A DNA stretch of 64,000 nucleotides, taken from the NCBI GenBank assembly GCA_905200945.1, contig CAJKMG010000003.1, positions 1-64,000 of the forward strand. Reading direction: 5' to 3'. Each line of letters begins with the position of its first letter. Within the stretch, counting starts at the first letter, position 1. Below are positions 35,103-43,924 of this stretch, piece by piece. Source of the DNA: an uncultured Akkermansia sp. GTDB taxonomy: Bacteria > Verrucomicrobiota > Verrucomicrobiia > Verrucomicrobiales > Akkermansiaceae. Made by a program: the position numbers and the translations under genes. The notes under the pieces were generated by a model that saw only the letters and a list, made by a program, of their open reading frames with translations, did not search any database and had not been told where the DNA came from.

Positions 35103-35456
35103 ATGAAAACCATATTGACGGCAGGCCTGGGAGCCTGCGTGACGCTTCTTGTTTCCTGCGCAGGCCTTTTCGAACCCACGTTCGAGGTTCCGGCCCGCGT
35201 CACCTATGCCAGCCCGCTCCAATGGCAGAAGCCTGTTCATATGGGGAAAGGCAATGGCAAAAAATGGAACAACGCATTAGGCCTTAATCATCAAGGTTAT
35301 TATTACCAGAAAATACGCGTTTCCGGAGGAGGATATCAATACCGTGAGGACGCCAGGTGTCATTCCGGCGGTCAGGAATATTATACCGGCCAGAGAGGAA
35401 TCCTCCGCGTCGGACAGCAAACGAACACCGTTAAAGGATTTACACCCGAAGCGTAA
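35103..35456 (+). CDS. Hypothetical lipoprotein (117 aa)
   Basis: The signal MKTILTAGLGACVTLLVSC carries a lipobox with Cys19. The mature part is aromatic and glycine-rich (LNHQGYYYQKIRVSGGGYQYR) with a single further Cys (CHSGGQEYY). It contains no known domain. It lies 73 bases after the GYF_2 gene. Confidence 0.7.
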   Translation: MKTILTAGLGACVTLLVSCAGLFEPTFEVPARVTYASPLQWQKPVHMGKGNGKKWNNALGLNHQGYYYQKIRVSGGGYQYREDARCHSGGQEYYTGQRGILRVGQQTNTVKGFTPEA

Positions 35457-35564
35457 CATCATGGAGCCCTGGCCGTTCCCTCCGGCAAAACATGCCGAAC
35501 ATGCACGGAAGGAGGCGGAAGACGGAGTTTCTCCCCATTACATGCCTGAAATCGTTCTCCCGTA

Positions 35565-36032
35565 ATGCCTCCCACCCGCATCCCAGCGTCGTGCCTGCTC
35601 CTTGTTTCCGCGTCTGTTTCCGCAGGAACCGCCGAACAACAGGCGGCAAGTCTCATGGATAACAAGCGGGAAACGGCGGCTCTCTTCAAGAAATCAAGTC
35701 ATCCGAACAATGAGCATCAAGCCAATAAAAACCGGGTGGAACTCTGGTTTTACTGGGAAAAAAGGCTGAACCGGGCTTATCTGCGCCTGATGCGGCATTA
35801 CAGCTCCCGCCCGACTCTGGCGGAACCGTTGAAGGCTTCCCAGCAGGCGTGGCTAACCACCAGAGACGCCACCATGCGCGCATTTGGCCTGTGTCTCAGG
35901 CAAGGAAATGAAACCGGCCATGAAGACAGCTGGTTCAACGCCCACATGAACCTCATGATTATTGAAATGACGGAAACGCGCTGCCTCATCCTGGAAGAAC
36001 TGCTCAACGCCATTCAAAGCTGCTATCTTTAA
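35565..36032 (+). CDS. LprI-like (lysozyme-inhibitor family) secreted protein
   Basis: After a signal sequence (about 1-20) the mature protein has the core of the LprI/DUF1311 family. YWEKRLNRAYLRLM is followed by LKASQQAWLTTRDATMRAF and conserved cysteines (FGLCLRQ, TRCLIL). Family members inhibit lysozyme or serve as small periplasmic proteins; the activity here is an inference. At 155 residues it is typical. Its ATG overlaps, as TAATG, the stop of a 34-codon frame beginning at 35461; that frame has no other support and is not called. Confidence 0.72.
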   Translation: MPPTRIPASCLLLVSASVSAGTAEQQAASLMDNKRETAALFKKSSHPNNEHQANKNRVELWFYWEKRLNRAYLRLMRHYSSRPTLAEPLKASQQAWLTTRDATMRAFGLCLRQGNETGHEDSWFNAHMNLMIIEMTETRCLILEELLNAIQSCYL

Positions 36033-36055
36033 CTCATTATCTCCCTCCACACGCC

Positions 36056-36922
36056 ATGAACATATTTTTTATCTCTGTGTCAGCCATAAGCGCGGCCCTC
36101 TGCGGAGCCGGAGCATGCGCAACAGATACCAAAGCGCCCGAATCTATCGCCGGGGCGGCAATCAAGCTGAATGAAGCCGTATACAGCCCGGGCGACATAA
36201 CGATTGAACGATATGAACCCGACAAAAACACCGCCCGGTTGGTTATGCGCTACGAGAAACAGCTAATGCCCAGGATCTCGTCATCGGCGGCGCTTACCGG
36301 CGCGACCGCGACGAAAGAAGTCCACGGAGAAAAAGTCAAACCGGCTCTCGTCACCTTCACCGGACAAAAAGGCCGCGTTTATTCAGGAACCGTATCGGGC
36401 TCCTTTTATTGCTCCTCTTTTTACAGAGGCAAGGAAGACGAGAAAATCACCATTCTGAAAAATGAAAAAATTGAGTTTATTCTTCCTGACGACGATCGCC
36501 CTATAGCGGGCGTCGTCAACGGCCCGGAAAAGCTGGGAAAAGGGGCTATCATCCAAATCAGAACGGATAAGAGAAGTTTCACCTTTACAATAGGGAATGG
36601 GTGTGAGGTATCAAAATACTTCCTGAAATATCCGGATGAAAAAACGGCCGTCCTTGAGCTGGATCCGCCCAAAGACCCGGAGGCCCCAAATATCTCCTTC
36701 TGGCTGTCCGGCGAGAATAACCTCAAAGAAGTGATGACGGCGGACAATCCCGCGCCATACATCGCATTCACCAAAAAATTGTCCGATAAAATTTATGAAG
36801 GCGCCTTCTTCGGCTATTTATACGGATACACGGAAGCCCCGTCATCAGGCGGTAACCTATTTCAGGATTACATCATCAAATTCAAAGAAAAATTACTCGG
36901 TATAATCATCATTCTACCGTAA
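36056..36922 (+). CDS. Secreted protein with two copies of an unnamed repeat domain
   Basis: The N-terminus MNIFFISVSAISAALCGAG is a signal sequence; ACAT may give a lipobox. The mature protein has two repeats (about 25-145 and 147-288). Each starts with an SIAGAAI or PIAGVV element and passes through an ITF or VTFTGQKGRVYSGT strand pair. Repeat 1 ends in EFILP and repeat 2 in IIIILP. The protein at 32825 carries one copy of the same domain. I do not recognise it from any named family. Base composition drops toward AT in the second half. Confidence 0.7.
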   Translation: MNIFFISVSAISAALCGAGACATDTKAPESIAGAAIKLNEAVYSPGDITIERYEPDKNTARLVMRYEKQLMPRISSSAALTGATATKEVHGEKVKPALVTFTGQKGRVYSGTVSGSFYCSSFYRGKEDEKITILKNEKIEFILPDDDRPIAGVVNGPEKLGKGAIIQIRTDKRSFTFTIGNGCEVSKYFLKYPDEKTAVLELDPPKDPEAPNISFWLSGENNLKEVMTADNPAPYIAFTKKLSDKIYEGAFFGYLYGYTEAPSSGGNLFQDYIIKFKEKLLGIIIILP

Positions 36923-37008
36923 CCCTCCAATTGCATCTGTAGAAATTTCCGATGGAAGCGATTTTTCAGCACCTCCATCATTAAGTATAAAATAATTAAC
37001 GATAAAAA

Positions 37009-38085
37009 ATGAAAATCATCTCTCAATATTCCTATCATTTTTTAAATTTGAAAAGCAAACGCATCATTCCATCTATTTTATCCACTTTCGTCCTCATTCT
37101 TCTTACCATCCCGGCTTCAGCGCAAATCCCACCGGAGGCAAGGACGCTGGAACTGACTTTTCAGGAACAGGAAAGGAAAATCAACGACGCAGCTTTTGCC
37201 AAGTATAAGCCGGAGCTGGTCAGGCTCATGAATGAATGCGTCAAAAACGAGGATTTTGAACAGGCCAAGCATATCAAGGATATTCTCGAACGGAAAGCCC
37301 GGCCCGGCATTCAGAAAGAGGAAAAAGATGACTACTCTCATTTCATCGGGCAATGGGAGGAAACGGCGGGAGGATACGTTTATTTAAGCCGCTTTGATGG
37401 GAAGCAGGCACAGCAGAAGTCCGGCAATACCGGATGGCTGGGCAAAGGCGGAGTGGACAAGGATTTTTCATCCTCTGACATCATCAGGCTCAATGAAACC
37501 CGGACGGTATGGTTCTACTGGCTCAAAACAGACCGCGACGACCATATTTTCCAGATTAACCACGCTACCAAACTGGTTTCCCTGTTAACAAGGAAGGGAG
37601 TGCGCCAGAAAGAAGCAAATCGCTCCACCGATTTTTCATCTTTCCCTAAATTCGACCTTCTTTCGGAGAAAATCCATGCCGATATGGCAACCGGCAAGGA
37701 GAAACTGGCCCGGCAATACGCTCAGGCACTGCAAAAAAAGAGCAGGGAATGGGGTGTTTCCGGCCATTTGGAAGCGGCTATCTGGGCGCGCAAACGAGCC
37801 GAGGGATTGCAAAAGGGGAATCATGAGGAAAAACAGCAACTCCAGGACATCATCGGAACATGGGACTTCCCTTCAGACACCGTTCAAATTAAGGATCCGA
37901 AAGAATTCCGGATGGAGGGGGGGAACATGACGTTCGAGTATCTGCGGTCCTTAAATGACAGTGTCCACCTATTCCATATCCAGGAAACCAAGCAGAAGAA
38001 AATGGTAGCCCGGATTAACAACCTGCTCCTCATTATCCCTTATGACTGCCACGGGCCATTCCAGGAAGGGGTGATGAAACCCTGA
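37009..38085 (+). CDS. Secreted protein with duplicated helical plus GxW β modules
   Basis: A signal peptide (about 15-38, ending in PASA-Q) precedes two modules with the same plan. Each has a charged helical stretch (about 44-100 and 218-280, with EDFEQAKHIKDILE and HLEAAIWARKRAEG). Each is then followed by a short β-domain opening with FIGQWEE or IIGTWDF, as in lipocalin-like domains. 358 residues. No family name can be given. It is the last rightward gene of the accessory cluster. Confidence 0.68.
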   Translation: MKIISQYSYHFLNLKSKRIIPSILSTFVLILLTIPASAQIPPEARTLELTFQEQERKINDAAFAKYKPELVRLMNECVKNEDFEQAKHIKDILERKARPGIQKEEKDDYSHFIGQWEETAGGYVYLSRFDGKQAQQKSGNTGWLGKGGVDKDFSSSDIIRLNETRTVWFYWLKTDRDDHIFQINHATKLVSLLTRKGVRQKEANRSTDFSSFPKFDLLSEKIHADMATGKEKLARQYAQALQKKSREWGVSGHLEAAIWARKRAEGLQKGNHEEKQQLQDIIGTWDFPSDTVQIKDPKEFRMEGGNMTFEYLRSLNDSVHLFHIQETKQKKMVARINNLLLIIPYDCHGPFQEGVMKP

Positions 38086-38164
38086 GCTTTTCCGGAAAAG
38101 CGCCTCTCTTTTACAGGAGGCCCATTTCAGAAAAACCGTAACCTATGCCTTTCCTGAATCAGGG

Positions 38165-38467
38165 TTACCCCAGCCCGCCCCAGCCCGCCGATGATTTCAA
38201 GGCCATCAGCTTGGGAAGGGCCGTGTATTCACGGCCTTTTTTCATCAGGCCGCCGGCGCTCACCAGATTCTGGAGTTTTTCGTAAATCCTCAGCCTCAGG
38301 ATTTCCTCTCCGCCCAGGGACATGTGCTTTGCCTTCATCACGGCAACGGTACGCTGAAAAATGTCATTGAATTCCAGCATGCCCGCTTCATGAAGAATGA
38401 GAATAAGCTCATCAGTCACCAAATCCGGTGTCTTGCGCGAGGAATGTGATCTCCTATCCTCCAGCAT
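38165..38467 (-). CDS. Hypothetical small protein (100 aa), possible winged helix
   Basis: A leftward gene that starts with a polar stretch and continues as ELILILHEAGMLEFNDIF, then LRIYEKLQNLVSAGG and LMKKGREYTALPKL. The helix-helix-helix-strand order with a glycine turn suggests a winged-helix fold, so a small DNA-binding protein is possible. No family was recognised. It stands alone between the accessory cluster and the EEP gene. Confidence 0.55.
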   Translation of the reverse strand: MLEDRRSHSSRKTPDLVTDELILILHEAGMLEFNDIFQRTVAVMKAKHMSLGGEEILRLRIYEKLQNLVSAGGLMKKGREYTALPKLMALKSSAGWGGLG

Positions 38468-38728
38468 GATGATAGGACATTATCATGACACACTTCCAGC
38501 CGTCAAGTTGATAAAATCTGCGTCATTCCCCGCCGGCATAAGGTTCAAAAAGCATCAAAGACGGCTGACCCGATAACGGATGATGCCCTGTTCCGGAAAC
38601 CGGAAACGCGTTGCCGCCCCTCCTCACAGGAAGATTTACTTATCCGGAGGGGGAATTTTTTCTGCAAGAAAAGGGAGAGGGCGGCACGTATTATCTGCAA
38701 CCCGGGCAATACGGAGCTTGTTGAAGAT

Positions 38729-39490
38729 ATGAAAGAAAATAAATGGTCCATTTTCAGGTTATGCGCGGCCGCGGCTGTTTTTCTCAGCCCTTTTCCTCTG
38801 CAGGCCGGAGAATTCACATTAATGAGCTATAATGTGAAGAACGGCACCGGCATGGACGGCAGGAGGGATTATGACCGCACGGCCCGGGTAATCGCGGCGG
38901 AAAAACCGGATGTCGCTGCCCTCCAGGAGCTGGACCAGGGAACCATAAGGAGCGGAGGCAGGGATACCCTGCAGGAATTGGCCGCAAGGACAACGTTGAC
39001 GGGTACCTATGCCAAGGCCATTAATTATTCGGGCGGTTCCTATGGAGTAGGAATTTTATCCAAAGAAAAGCCTCTGAGCGTCAAACGGATTCCTTTGCCC
39101 GGCAGGGAGGAGGCCCGTGTCCTGCTGATGGCCGAGTTCAGGGATTACTGGTTTTGCGTCACGCATTTGTCCCTGAACCGTGAAGACAGCAGCGCTTCCA
39201 TCGACATGATTGCCGCTCTGGCCGCGGAATGCAGCAAACCCTTTTTTATTGCAGGAGATTTCAATTTAACGCCGGATTCGGAACCGATAACCCGTATGAA
39301 GAAGCATTTCATCCTGCTGAACGATCCGGCCCAAAAAACATTTCCCGCCAAGAATCCAGAGGAATGCATTGATTACATCTGGATGTACAAGGGTAAAAAG
39401 GCAGAGGCATTTAACGTGAAAGAACGCAAGGTGATTGAAGCTCCTGCCGCCTCCGACCACCGCCCGGTCAAAGTGACGGTCAGCTATTAA
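38729..39490 (+). CDS. Secreted endonuclease/exonuclease/phosphatase (EEP) family hydrolase
   Basis: A signal peptide (about 1-26, ending PLQA-G) is followed by a compact EEP domain. SYNVKNGTG, QELDQGT, THLSLNR, AGDFNLTPDSEP and SDHRPVKV give the metal-binding and catalytic Asn, Glu, His and Asp residues in order. At 253 residues it matches short secreted members. The substrate could be nucleic acid, a phosphoester sugar or a lipid; the sequence does not say. It stands alone, convergent with rsmI. Confidence 0.87.
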   Translation: MKENKWSIFRLCAAAAVFLSPFPLQAGEFTLMSYNVKNGTGMDGRRDYDRTARVIAAEKPDVAALQELDQGTIRSGGRDTLQELAARTTLTGTYAKAINYSGGSYGVGILSKEKPLSVKRIPLPGREEARVLLMAEFRDYWFCVTHLSLNREDSSASIDMIAALAAECSKPFFIAGDFNLTPDSEPITRMKKHFILLNDPAQKTFPAKNPEECIDYIWMYKGKKAEAFNVKERKVIEAPAASDHRPVKVTVSY

Positions 39491-39508
39491 CATGATGTTA
39501 CCGGCCCT

Positions 39509-40210
39509 TCAACGGACAGCCCGCGGGGCATTGACGCCGCCTACCAGCAGTACGATTTCCCCTTTGGGGGCGCGTTCCGCAAATTCCGCCGCCAGCCGGG
39601 AGGCCGGCCCGCGATGATAAGTCTCAAAGGTTTTTGTCAGTTCCCTGGCTACGCAGACGGGGATGTCCGGGTTCAGCGCCGCCAGGGCCTGCATGGTTTT
39701 AACGATGCGGTGGGGGGATTCATAAAAAATACTGGTATGGGACGCTTCCGCTGCCGTTTGGAGCACGGCGTTTTTTTTCCCGGATTTGACGGGCAGAAAA
39801 CCGCCGAAGAAGAAGGCGTCCGTAGGCAGTCCGGATCCCACCAGAGCCGTCACCACGGCGGACGGACCGGGAAGAACAGTGAAACTTACGCCCTTTTCCT
39901 TGAGCGTTTGAATGAGACGGTAGCCCGGATCGCTCACGCCAGGCATGCCCGCATCACTGATCACGGCAAAGCTTTCCCCGCCAGCCGCGCGCGCCGCAAT
40001 TTCCCCGGCGCGCGGCTGTTCATTGTGGTCATGCATGCTTATCAGCGGTTTGCGGATTTCATAATGGGAAAGCAGAAGTCCAGAGTGGCGGGTGTCTTCA
40101 CACGCAATGACATCCACCTTGCGCAGCACGTCCAGCGCCCGCAGAGTAATGTCCGCCCGGTTGCCGATAGGCACCGGAACAAAATAAACGCTGTATTCCA
40201 CTTCCTCCAT
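39509..40210 (-). CDS. rsmI: 16S rRNA (cytidine-1402-2'-O)-methyltransferase
   Basis: A tetrapyrrole-methylase-fold enzyme that 2'-O-methylates C1402 of 16S rRNA with SAM. The motifs are VPIGNRADITLRAL, CEDTRHSGLLLSHY, ISDAGMPGVSDPGY and GPSAVVTALVGSGLPTD, all characteristic. At 233 residues it lacks only the short C-terminal extension seen in some homologues. It is the last gene of the leftward hisI-bamD-lptE-rsmI row, 29 bases after lptE. Confidence 0.95.
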   Translation of the reverse strand: MEEVEYSVYFVPVPIGNRADITLRALDVLRKVDVIACEDTRHSGLLLSHYEIRKPLISMHDHNEQPRAGEIAARAAGGESFAVISDAGMPGVSDPGYRLIQTLKEKGVSFTVLPGPSAVVTALVGSGLPTDAFFFGGFLPVKSGKKNAVLQTAAEASHTSIFYESPHRIVKTMQALAALNPDIPVCVARELTKTFETYHRGPASRLAAEFAERAPKGEIVLLVGGVNAPRAVR

Positions 40211-40239
40211 AAGTGCTGATCTTCCTGAACCGGACGGGG

Positions 40240-40755
40240 TTAGCCATTGGTAAGGGTTTCCGCAATGGAAGTGGCCACCAGCCGGGCCGCATAGGAAAGG
40301 GCATTCGTGCGGGCCGACTGAATGTTGCCCTGGTCAAAGAACTGACCTACTTCCTCCGCAGAGCCGGAATACAGGATTTCCTGCGTCCTGACATCTACTA
40401 CACGGTATTTGACAGCCAGGCGCAACCCAAGTTCCGTACTTTTGTAGGTGTCTTCCCGGCTGGAGCGCAACTGGTCGAAGGTGATGGAGTACACTTCCCC
40501 CTCCACCCGGATATCCGCATCCGTTCCGGAACTTAACCGATAGGTGCCGTCCCGCTGCAGTTCATCCGCCAGCGCGCCGGTCACCAGCGTGGCGGCGCGG
40601 GGTTCCAAAGAGTTGTTGGCGAAGAGGCATACCTTGACAGTCTGGGCCAGTTCCAGCTTGGGCGGCTTGGTGCCGCCGAGCTGGTAGCCGCAAGAGCCGG
40701 CCAACAGGCAAAAAACGGGCAAAAAGAGTTTGCAAACGTTTCGGATACGGTTCAT
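40240..40755 (-). CDS. lptE: LPS assembly lipoprotein LptE-like
   Basis: The lipoprotein signal ends in LLAGSC with the Cys at residue 22, followed by the family hallmark GYQLGGTKPP. The middle strands (ADELQRDGTYRLSSGTDADIRVEGEV) and a helical C-terminus fit LptE, the plug of the LptD LPS exporter in the outer membrane. 171 residues. It lies between bamD and rsmI, 18 bases after bamD. The assignment rests on the GYQL start and the envelope context; overall identity in this family is low. Confidence 0.8.
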   Translation of the reverse strand: MNRIRNVCKLFLPVFCLLAGSCGYQLGGTKPPKLELAQTVKVCLFANNSLEPRAATLVTGALADELQRDGTYRLSSGTDADIRVEGEVYSITFDQLRSSREDTYKSTELGLRLAVKYRVVDVRTQEILYSGSAEEVGQFFDQGNIQSARTNALSYAARLVATSIAETLTNG

Positions 40756-40773
40756 GAGGACGGAGAGTTCCTG

Positions 40774-41724
40774 TTATCTGCTGGTCACGCGCAGTTCTTT
40801 CAGGCGGGCTTTCGCCCTCGCGGCGGCAGCGGGATTGATACTGCCCTTGGATACCACTTCCTGGTAACAGAAGATGGCCGCATCCGTATCTTTCATCTTG
40901 GTCAGGTAGTATTCCGCCACTTCCAGCTGCTGGGCCACCAGCTCACGCTTCATGGCCGCCAGGTCGGCTCGGGCCGCTCCTGCCCGGGCGCTGTTGGGAT
41001 AACGCTGAAGGTAGTCTTCATACGCTTCTTGGGCGCGGGCTACATTGACGTGGTTGCGGTCACCGTCCGCAGCGGCCTGGCGATACAGGGTGGCTATCTG
41101 GAGCTGGGCCGTGGGGGCCAGCGGAGAGTTGGGGTAATTGTCCACCAGGTTCTGGTATGCTTCAATGGCCTCCTTCATCCGGCCGCGGGCGGCCAGATAA
41201 TTGCCCAGCACGTTCATGGCCTGCGGGGCGGTAGGGGCGTACGGGGCGTTGTCCCGCACATGCTTCAGCCATTCCGTGACATTCGTGGGATCCATCCTGA
41301 CGTCAAACATCCACAGCACGCGGTTAGTCAGCGCGCCGCTTGCAGCGCCGAAGGCCATTTCCTTCTGCCGGGCCATGGCCTGCCTGTACAGGGGGCTGTC
41401 CGGATGGCGGTCTATGAGCTTCTGGTACTGGTCAAACGCATCCGCGGGTTCCTTGCGGGCCTCATGAAGCTCCGCCATTCTGAACCGGGCCTGGGGAGCT
41501 TCCCTGGAAAGGGGGTGCTTTTCCACCACGCGCCTGTATTTCTTAATGGCCCCGGAGAGATCATTCTTCGCTTCCTTTGCCCTGGCTTCCTGCATCAGGG
41601 CAATCGCCTGCTGATCCACCATGCGGACGGTTCCGGGGGGGGGAGGCGCCTCCGAAGAGCATTGGCACAAAGCCAGCGTCCCGGAAACGGCAGCCATCAT
41701 GAGAAGCAGTTTTTTCACATTCAT
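40774..41724 (-). CDS. bamD: Outer-membrane assembly lipoprotein BamD-like (TPR)
   Basis: The signal ends in TLALCQC, a lipobox with an extra Cys. The mature chain holds several tetratricopeptide-type repeats, for example DLSGAIKKYRRVVEKHPLS, ADAFDQYQKLIDRHPDSPLY and MKEAIEAYQNLVDNYPNSPL. These spacing patterns are those of BamD/YfiO and related TolA-associated TPR proteins. At 316 residues it is longer than E. coli BamD. It probably works in β-barrel assembly, but a general TPR lipoprotein role cannot be excluded. lptE follows closely. Confidence 0.75.
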   Translation of the reverse strand: MNVKKLLLMMAAVSGTLALCQCSSEAPPPPGTVRMVDQQAIALMQEARAKEAKNDLSGAIKKYRRVVEKHPLSREAPQARFRMAELHEARKEPADAFDQYQKLIDRHPDSPLYRQAMARQKEMAFGAASGALTNRVLWMFDVRMDPTNVTEWLKHVRDNAPYAPTAPQAMNVLGNYLAARGRMKEAIEAYQNLVDNYPNSPLAPTAQLQIATLYRQAAADGDRNHVNVARAQEAYEDYLQRYPNSARAGAARADLAAMKRELVAQQLEVAEYYLTKMKDTDAAIFCYQEVVSKGSINPAAAARAKARLKELRVTSR

Positions 41725-41787
41725 GATTTTACAGCAGAAAAAGAGGGCGCGTCAATCCGGCGAACGCAGATTGACGCGCAAAAGGAG

Positions 41788-42279
41788 TTAATGGCCCTTG
41801 CCGTACACGGCCTCGGCATCAAAAACGACGCCTCCGTCCGCTTCACGCAGCGTGACGGGTTCTCCCTGGGGCTGGGCTTTCAGTTCATCTCCGAACGGAA
41901 CGGAACGGTAAAAGCAGGAGTGGTGCCCTGTGTGGCAGGCGCCGGCGCCGCACTGATCCACCAGCACAATCAGGGCATCCTGGTCGCAGTCAACCAGAAT
42001 TTGCTTCACTTTTTGCACGTGGCCGCTGGTCGCGCCCTTATGCCAGATTTCCTGACGGCTGCGGGAATAGTAAACGGCTTCCCCCAATTCCATGGTCATG
42101 CGCAGGGATTCCGCATTCATATAGGCCAGCATCAGCGGTTCATGGGTAATATGGTCCATGGCGAGGGCCGGAATCAGGCCGTTCTGGTCAAATTTGGGGG
42201 CGAATTCCACGCCTTTTTCCACATTCACCTTGCCGCGGTCGGCAAAGACAATCCGGGATGAGATGTCGTTTTGTTCCAT
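41788..42279 (-). CDS. hisI: Phosphoribosyl-AMP cyclohydrolase
   Basis: Opens the adenine ring of phosphoribosyl-AMP, the third step of histidine synthesis. The signature runs MDHITHEPLMLAYMNAESL, then EAVYYSRSRQEIWHKG and GHVQKVKQILVDCDQDA. The zinc and catalytic cysteines are in CDQD and GACHTGHHSCFYR. At 163 residues it is the stand-alone HisI without a fused HisE domain. The ATG at 42279 has a good AAGGGGG ribosome site; an upstream in-frame start is not needed. Confidence 0.94.
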   Translation of the reverse strand: MEQNDISSRIVFADRGKVNVEKGVEFAPKFDQNGLIPALAMDHITHEPLMLAYMNAESLRMTMELGEAVYYSRSRQEIWHKGATSGHVQKVKQILVDCDQDALIVLVDQCGAGACHTGHHSCFYRSVPFGDELKAQPQGEPVTLREADGGVVFDAEAVYGKGH

Positions 42280-42365
42280 AACCGGCCCCCTTAGTACATG
42301 AAATATCCGACATATACCAATCTTTTCTGTTGCCCTGACGCAACGAAATGTTTTCATAGGAGCAT

Positions 42366-43334
42366 ATGGCATTTACGGCATCCCAAGCGTTCGACCTGCT
42401 GCGCACCGCCTTCTCCCGCAACCGGCTTCCCCATGCCCTGCTCATCGTGGGAGACGAGCACCAGGGAGCCTCCCGCCTGATCCTGCAACTGCTGGAGCTG
42501 ATGAACGGCATCCGGGCAGACCACCTGGACAGTGTAAGGGACGAGTATTGCCGGCTGGTGCGCCCCAAGTCCAAGTCGCGCCGCATCCTGCGGGATGATA
42601 TCCGGGCCGTGGAACCCTTTTTGCAACAGCGCGCGGCGGAGGGGAAATGGAAGATAGCCGTGTTCATGGATGCGGAGCGGATGAATGACGAGGCCGCCAA
42701 CGCTTTCCTGAAAACCCTGGAGGAACCGCCCGGCCAGTGTCTGCTCATTTTGTCCACCTCCCAGCCGGACCAGCTTCTTCAAACGATTATTTCCCGCTGC
42801 GTGCGCGTCAATCTGCTGCAATCCGGGGAATTCAGGCTCACTCCTATTCAGGAAGCCCTGCTCCCGCACTGGCTGGAGACCTGCCGCAATCTGAATAATG
42901 ACCTGGCCGCTCTGGCCTTCCGCAGCAGGTTCATGGACGTCATGGCGGAGGCCAAGGCCGCCATCACCAAAAACCTGAACCAGGCTCTGAAAGATGAAGC
43001 CAGGGAAGCGGCCCAGGGTACGGACGCCTCCGACTGGGAGGCCCGCAATAAGGACGCGAACACCGCCCAGATAGAGACGGAATACCTGGAACAGCGCAAT
43101 CAGGCCCTGGAACTGCTCATCAGCTGGTTCGGACAGGCAGCCCTGATTGCCTCAGGAGCCCCGGAAGTCACTCCGATTCATCCGGAGGTGCGCACGCTGG
43201 CCGCCCAGATGCCCGTGAACGAATTGCTGAAGCGCATGGAGGCCCTCAACAGGCTCCGTGATGATTTGAATTTCAATATTCACGAAGCCCTGGCCCTGGA
43301 TGTCCACCTGCTGGCTGCCGTCGGGTCCTGCTGA
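42366..43334 (+). CDS. holB: DNA polymerase III subunit delta' (clamp-loader AAA+ protein)
   Basis: A clamp-loader subunit. RLPHALLIVGDEHQGA is the degenerate P-loop region typical of delta', which need not bind ATP. NAFLKTLEEPP is the family hallmark, followed by LILSTSQPDQLLQTIISRC with the SRC-type sensor. The C-terminal 150 residues are helical with a charged insertion. 322 residues. It is divergent from hisI with 86 bases between the starts. Confidence 0.88.
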   Translation: MAFTASQAFDLLRTAFSRNRLPHALLIVGDEHQGASRLILQLLELMNGIRADHLDSVRDEYCRLVRPKSKSRRILRDDIRAVEPFLQQRAAEGKWKIAVFMDAERMNDEAANAFLKTLEEPPGQCLLILSTSQPDQLLQTIISRCVRVNLLQSGEFRLTPIQEALLPHWLETCRNLNNDLAALAFRSRFMDVMAEAKAAITKNLNQALKDEAREAAQGTDASDWEARNKDANTAQIETEYLEQRNQALELLISWFGQAALIASGAPEVTPIHPEVRTLAAQMPVNELLKRMEALNRLRDDLNFNIHEALALDVHLLAAVGSC

Positions 43335-43396
43335 CCGAACACCCCCGCCTGTTACCGTCGGGCCGCGCACGGCATTGGAAAAGGCGCAGAAGGTCT

Positions 43397-43912
43397 CTAT
43401 TCTTCCCTTTCCTTCCGGAGCAGGGGCGCCATGATTTCCTCATAGGCGCGGAATTTCTGCTCATACGTCAGCCGCGCCGCCGCCGGACTGGTGGAAGGCA
43501 TTTGAATGACGGAAAGCGTTTCCCGAAGGAACAGTTCGGGAAAATACCGTTTAAGGTATTTATGGGAAGCGGTGCCGTTGCAGCAGACCACGCCGATGCT
43601 CGGGAAGCTATCCAGCAGGGCCGCAATGTCATTGGGCTGTTCCTGGGAGATGTGCTGGTCCAGGCTGCCAGGCCTGACGCCAGAGGCCACCACATCCCAC
43701 AGCCCCACCCCGCCCCGGTTGAGCAGAGACAGGCGTTCCCCATATGGCAGGGAGGGAGCGAACCCCAGAAGGGCCCCCATGATTTTCCAGAACGCGTTGC
43801 GGGGATGGGCGTAATATTGGGCCTGACGCAGGGATTCGTCCCCCGGCAGGGAACCGAGCACCAGCACGGAACAGTCCGGGGTGACGGAAGGAGGGAAGGA
43901 GCATTTTTTCAC
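43397..43912 (-). CDS. DNA-deoxyinosine glycosylase (uracil-DNA glycosylase superfamily)
   Basis: A 171-residue UDG-superfamily protein. The motifs LGSLPGDESLRQAQYYAHPRN, split here as LGSLPGDESL and YYAHPRNAFWKIMG, and the late PSTSPAA match the family that removes hypoxanthine (deoxyinosine) from DNA; classic Mug/UDG proteins differ at these sites. GLWDVVASGVRPGSLD is also typical. The start codon is GTG at 43912, followed by KKCSFPPSV. It probably repairs deaminated adenine. Confidence 0.85.
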   Translation of the reverse strand: MKKCSFPPSVTPDCSVLVLGSLPGDESLRQAQYYAHPRNAFWKIMGALLGFAPSLPYGERLSLLNRGGVGLWDVVASGVRPGSLDQHISQEQPNDIAALLDSFPSIGVVCCNGTASHKYLKRYFPELFLRETLSVIQMPSTSPAAARLTYEQKFRAYEEIMAPLLRKEREE

Positions 43913-43924
43913 GGAGGGAAACGG

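Noticed and set aside
35461..35565. A 34-codon frame ending in TAATG overlap with the LprI-like gene
   Set aside because: It has no signal, domain or ribosome site; kept only as a remark in the LprI-like entry.
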